In this document: positions 19,101 through 21,159 of the stretch, piece by piece
How positions within the stretch are numbered: position 1 is the stretch's first letter
Layout: each line of letters begins with the position of its first letter
From: Rhizaria sp. SCN 62-66
Taxonomy: Eukaryota; Rhizaria, unplaced
NCBI GenBank assembly: GCA_001724265.1
Contig: MEDY01000703.1
Coordinates: 1-21,159 of the forward strand
Direction: 5' to 3'
DNA: 21,159 nucleotides
Program-made: the position numbers and the translations under genes
The notes under the pieces: model-generated
The model's input: the letters and a program-made list of their open reading frames with translations, nothing else
The model's database searches: none
What the model was told of the DNA's origin: nothing

Positions 19101-21159
19101 TGCGATCGCGCATGAGATCGTTGATGTCGAAGAGTCGGAGGCCGAAATCGACGAGAGCGAGTCTAAGAGTGATGCTAAAGTCACATCGCCCGAGACCGTG
19201 CGCCGTAGCTCTCTTGATGCACCTCGTGAGCGTGGGCGCGCGGCTAGTTCTGAGAAGCGCGGTCCCCATCATAACGCCGCGCAACCGCAGCGCCCCAAGG
19301 GTCACGGTGCGCCTGCCGGCGGTCGCCGGGGAAAGATTGGCGAGGAGCGGATGGTTAAGGGCGATGTTGGCCTTGGCGCCTATGCAACCTACTTCCGTGG
19401 CGGCTCATCCTTCCAGGTTATGGTGCTGAAGCTCAGCGTGATGGTTGTGCTGGCGCTGCTGGCGCAGTCGACGCGCATGCTGGTCGACTTCTGGGTTCTT
19501 GAATGGGCCAACGACTCTCCTGAATCTCCGACAAGCGCACACACACTGTCGTGGTGGGAAGGCACCAGTGGCATCATCATCACGTCATGCTTTGCTGCGC
19601 TGTTCCTGCGTACGTTCTCGTTTGTGTACACAAACATTTCGGCCTCGCGCAGTCTGCACGACAGCAACTTCGACCGCGTGCTGCACGCGCCCATGGGATG
19701 GTTCGACGTCACGCCGCTGGGCCAGATCATGAACTGCTTCTCCAAGGATATGGACGCTGTCGATGTCACTGTGCCTGATAGTCTCGTCACCGTTGCGCAG
19801 CAGACACTGATGCTCGTCGGTATTGTTGTGCTCGCCTGCATGTCGACCCCTGTGTCCTTGTTGCCTTTCGCCGGCATTGCTGTGCTAATGGGCTTGGCAG
19901 TTGTTTACTTCCGCCGCTCGCTCACACAACTCAAGCGTTGTGAGTCCCGTTCCTTTTCGCCTGTGTACGCCTCTTTCTCGTCGGCGACTAAGGGTGCGAT
20001 GACGATCCGTGCGATGGCGCTTATGCAACAGTTTACGGCGACGCACGAGGCGCTGCTGGACGTCAACACTAAGCTTTGCTATATCTTCAACTTTGTCCAG
20101 CGCTGGCTTTCGTTTCGACTTGATACGCTCTCTTGCGTCTACATCTTTATTGTTGGCGCGCTCGGCGTGGCATTGCGCGGCAGCGTCAATCCCCGCGTCG
20201 CCGGTCTCGCTGTTGTTTACGCGTACCAACTCACAGGTCTGCTGCAGTGGACCGTGCGCTCCGCGCTTACGCTGCAAGCCGCCTTCACCTCCGTTGAACG
20301 AATCGATCAGTACGCACACATCCCGCAAGAGCCTGGATACCGCACCACACCTGACGCACGCATTGCCGTGCGCCGTGCCGCTGCTGCCGCTGGTGTTGAT
20401 CTGTCATCATTCCCCATCGAAGTTACCAATGGTACTCCGCACATCGCGACGCACTCTGTCACCGTTTCCGCGCCCTCCGCGCCGTCCTCACCCGCTCGCG
20501 CCTATGCCCGCTTTGAGGGCGATGATAGTAGCAGCGTTGTGTCTGAGGCTGCGCTGACTGCCGCGGCGGTTGAGGACGCGCCGACGCAGCTGTACGGATG
20601 GCCGTGGCGTGGCGCGATGCGTTTCACGCGTGTGACGATGCGGTACCGCTCCGACCTGCCTATTGTCATTCATGACCTCTCGTTTGCGCTGCCGCCCGGC
20701 AAGAAGGTTGGCATCATCGGCCGCACCGGCGCAGGCAAGTCCTCACTGCTACTCATCCTGTTCCGCATGGTGGAGCTCTCCGCGGGCCGCGTTGAGATCG
20801 ACGGCGTCGACATCTCTACTCTCGGTCTCGGCGACCTCCGCGCGCGCATGTCTATTATCCCACAGCAGCCGACGCTATTCTCCGGCACTGTGCGCTACAA
20901 CCTCGACCCCTTCGGCCACCACAGCGACGCCGAGCTGCTGACGGCGCTGCGCCGCGTGCAGATGCTCGAAGTCGTCGAAGCCATGCCCGGCGTGCTGCAG
21001 GCGCCCGTCAGCGAGTTCGGCGGCAACTTCTCGCAGGGCCAGCGCCAGCTGCTGTGCATCGCGCGCGCGCTGCTGCGTAACAACAAGATCATCGTGCTTG
21101 ACGAAGCCACGGCCGCCGTCGACCCGGCGACTGACGCGGCGATCCAGAGCACAATCCGC
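16135..21159 (+). CDS. ABCC (MRP)-type ABC transporter, C-terminus beyond the window, UAG-AAG-UAG near the N-terminus
   Basis: An ATP-driven membrane exporter of the ABCC/multidrug-resistance-protein family; substrate not predictable. Numbering from M16135, TMD1 spans about 162-445, NBD1 about 550-870, TMD2 about 1090-1375 and NBD2 from about 1500. No TMD0 is present. NBD1: Walker A GPVGAGKSS (572-580), Q-loop YLAQDPW (Gln738), signature LSGGQ (793-797), Walker B VVLLDDP (815-821) with Asp where the catalytic Glu usually sits, and H-loop His854. NBD2: Walker A GRTGAGKSS (1529-1537), Q-loop IPQQP (Gln1577), signature FSQGQ (1632-1636), and Walker B with catalytic Glu1657. The frame is still open at the window end, so the H-loop and tail are missing. 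Walker A to Q-loop in NBD1 spans 160 residues versus 42 in NBD2. An acidic linker (about 952-1030) then a basic linker with RRSSL join NBD1 to TMD2. UAG codons occur at 63 and 65. M16369 is an alternative start that keeps all conserved domains. Confidence 0.93.
16321..16329 (+). other. Two in-frame UAG codons separated by Lys (UAG-AAG-UAG) in the transporter gene
   Basis: The frame from ATG 16135 reads GCT TTC TAG AAG TAG CGG ACG. It continues without a further stop through both ABC cassettes to the window end. The 62 codons before look coding (TAEEVDPLRALWRSV), and the 13 codons after, up to the next ATG at 16369, encode a charged helix (RTRLKQIVAARAAM) leading straight into the conserved ABCC entry segment (SWLDIVLQRWLTPV). 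It could be sense UAG, readthrough, or an intron ending at 16329. Alternatively the first 62 codons are an upstream open frame and translation starts at 16369. Confidence 0.85.

Overview
The window looks like nuclear DNA from an intron-poor, GC-rich unicellular eukaryote whose lineage I cannot name. The evidence is a full-length eukaryotic-type ABCC (MRP) transporter, a giant protein full of Ala, Gln, Asn and Asp homopolymers, GC-rich coding DNA separated by A+T-richer spacers, and pyrimidine tracts ending in AG just upstream of both start codons. I see no operons, Shine-Dalgarno sites, tRNA or rRNA genes, insertion sequences or CRISPR arrays.

Layout. Bases 1-476 are an A+T-rich flank. Bases 477-15269 on the minus strand hold one giant coding frame of about 4,930 codons, broken only by a single in-frame UAG at 7500-7502 and ending at UAA (479-477). 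Bases 15270-16134 are a divergent intergenic region with an acceptor-like pyrimidine tract facing each gene. From 16135 to the window edge on the plus strand runs an ABCC transporter: two transmembrane domains and two nucleotide-binding domains, cut off just after Walker B of NBD2. Its N-terminus is interrupted in frame by UAG-AAG-UAG at 16321-16329, after which one frame stays open for more than 4.8 kb to the edge.

Main point. Both genes are large, well-preserved frames interrupted only by UAG, never by UAA, UGA or a frameshift. In the giant gene the 289 codons after the UAG contain no Met, so a separate downstream gene starting nearby is unlikely. The options are UAG read as a sense codon (nuclear code variant or programmed readthrough), small frame-preserving introns ending in TAG, or sequence error/decay. 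A second theme is the matching acceptor-like tracts 16-28 nt upstream of both ATGs, which suggest spliced-leader trans-splicing or 5'-UTR introns. The giant protein matches no family I can recognise. The transporter is secure, and its NBD1 carries an unusual insertion of roughly 130 residues.
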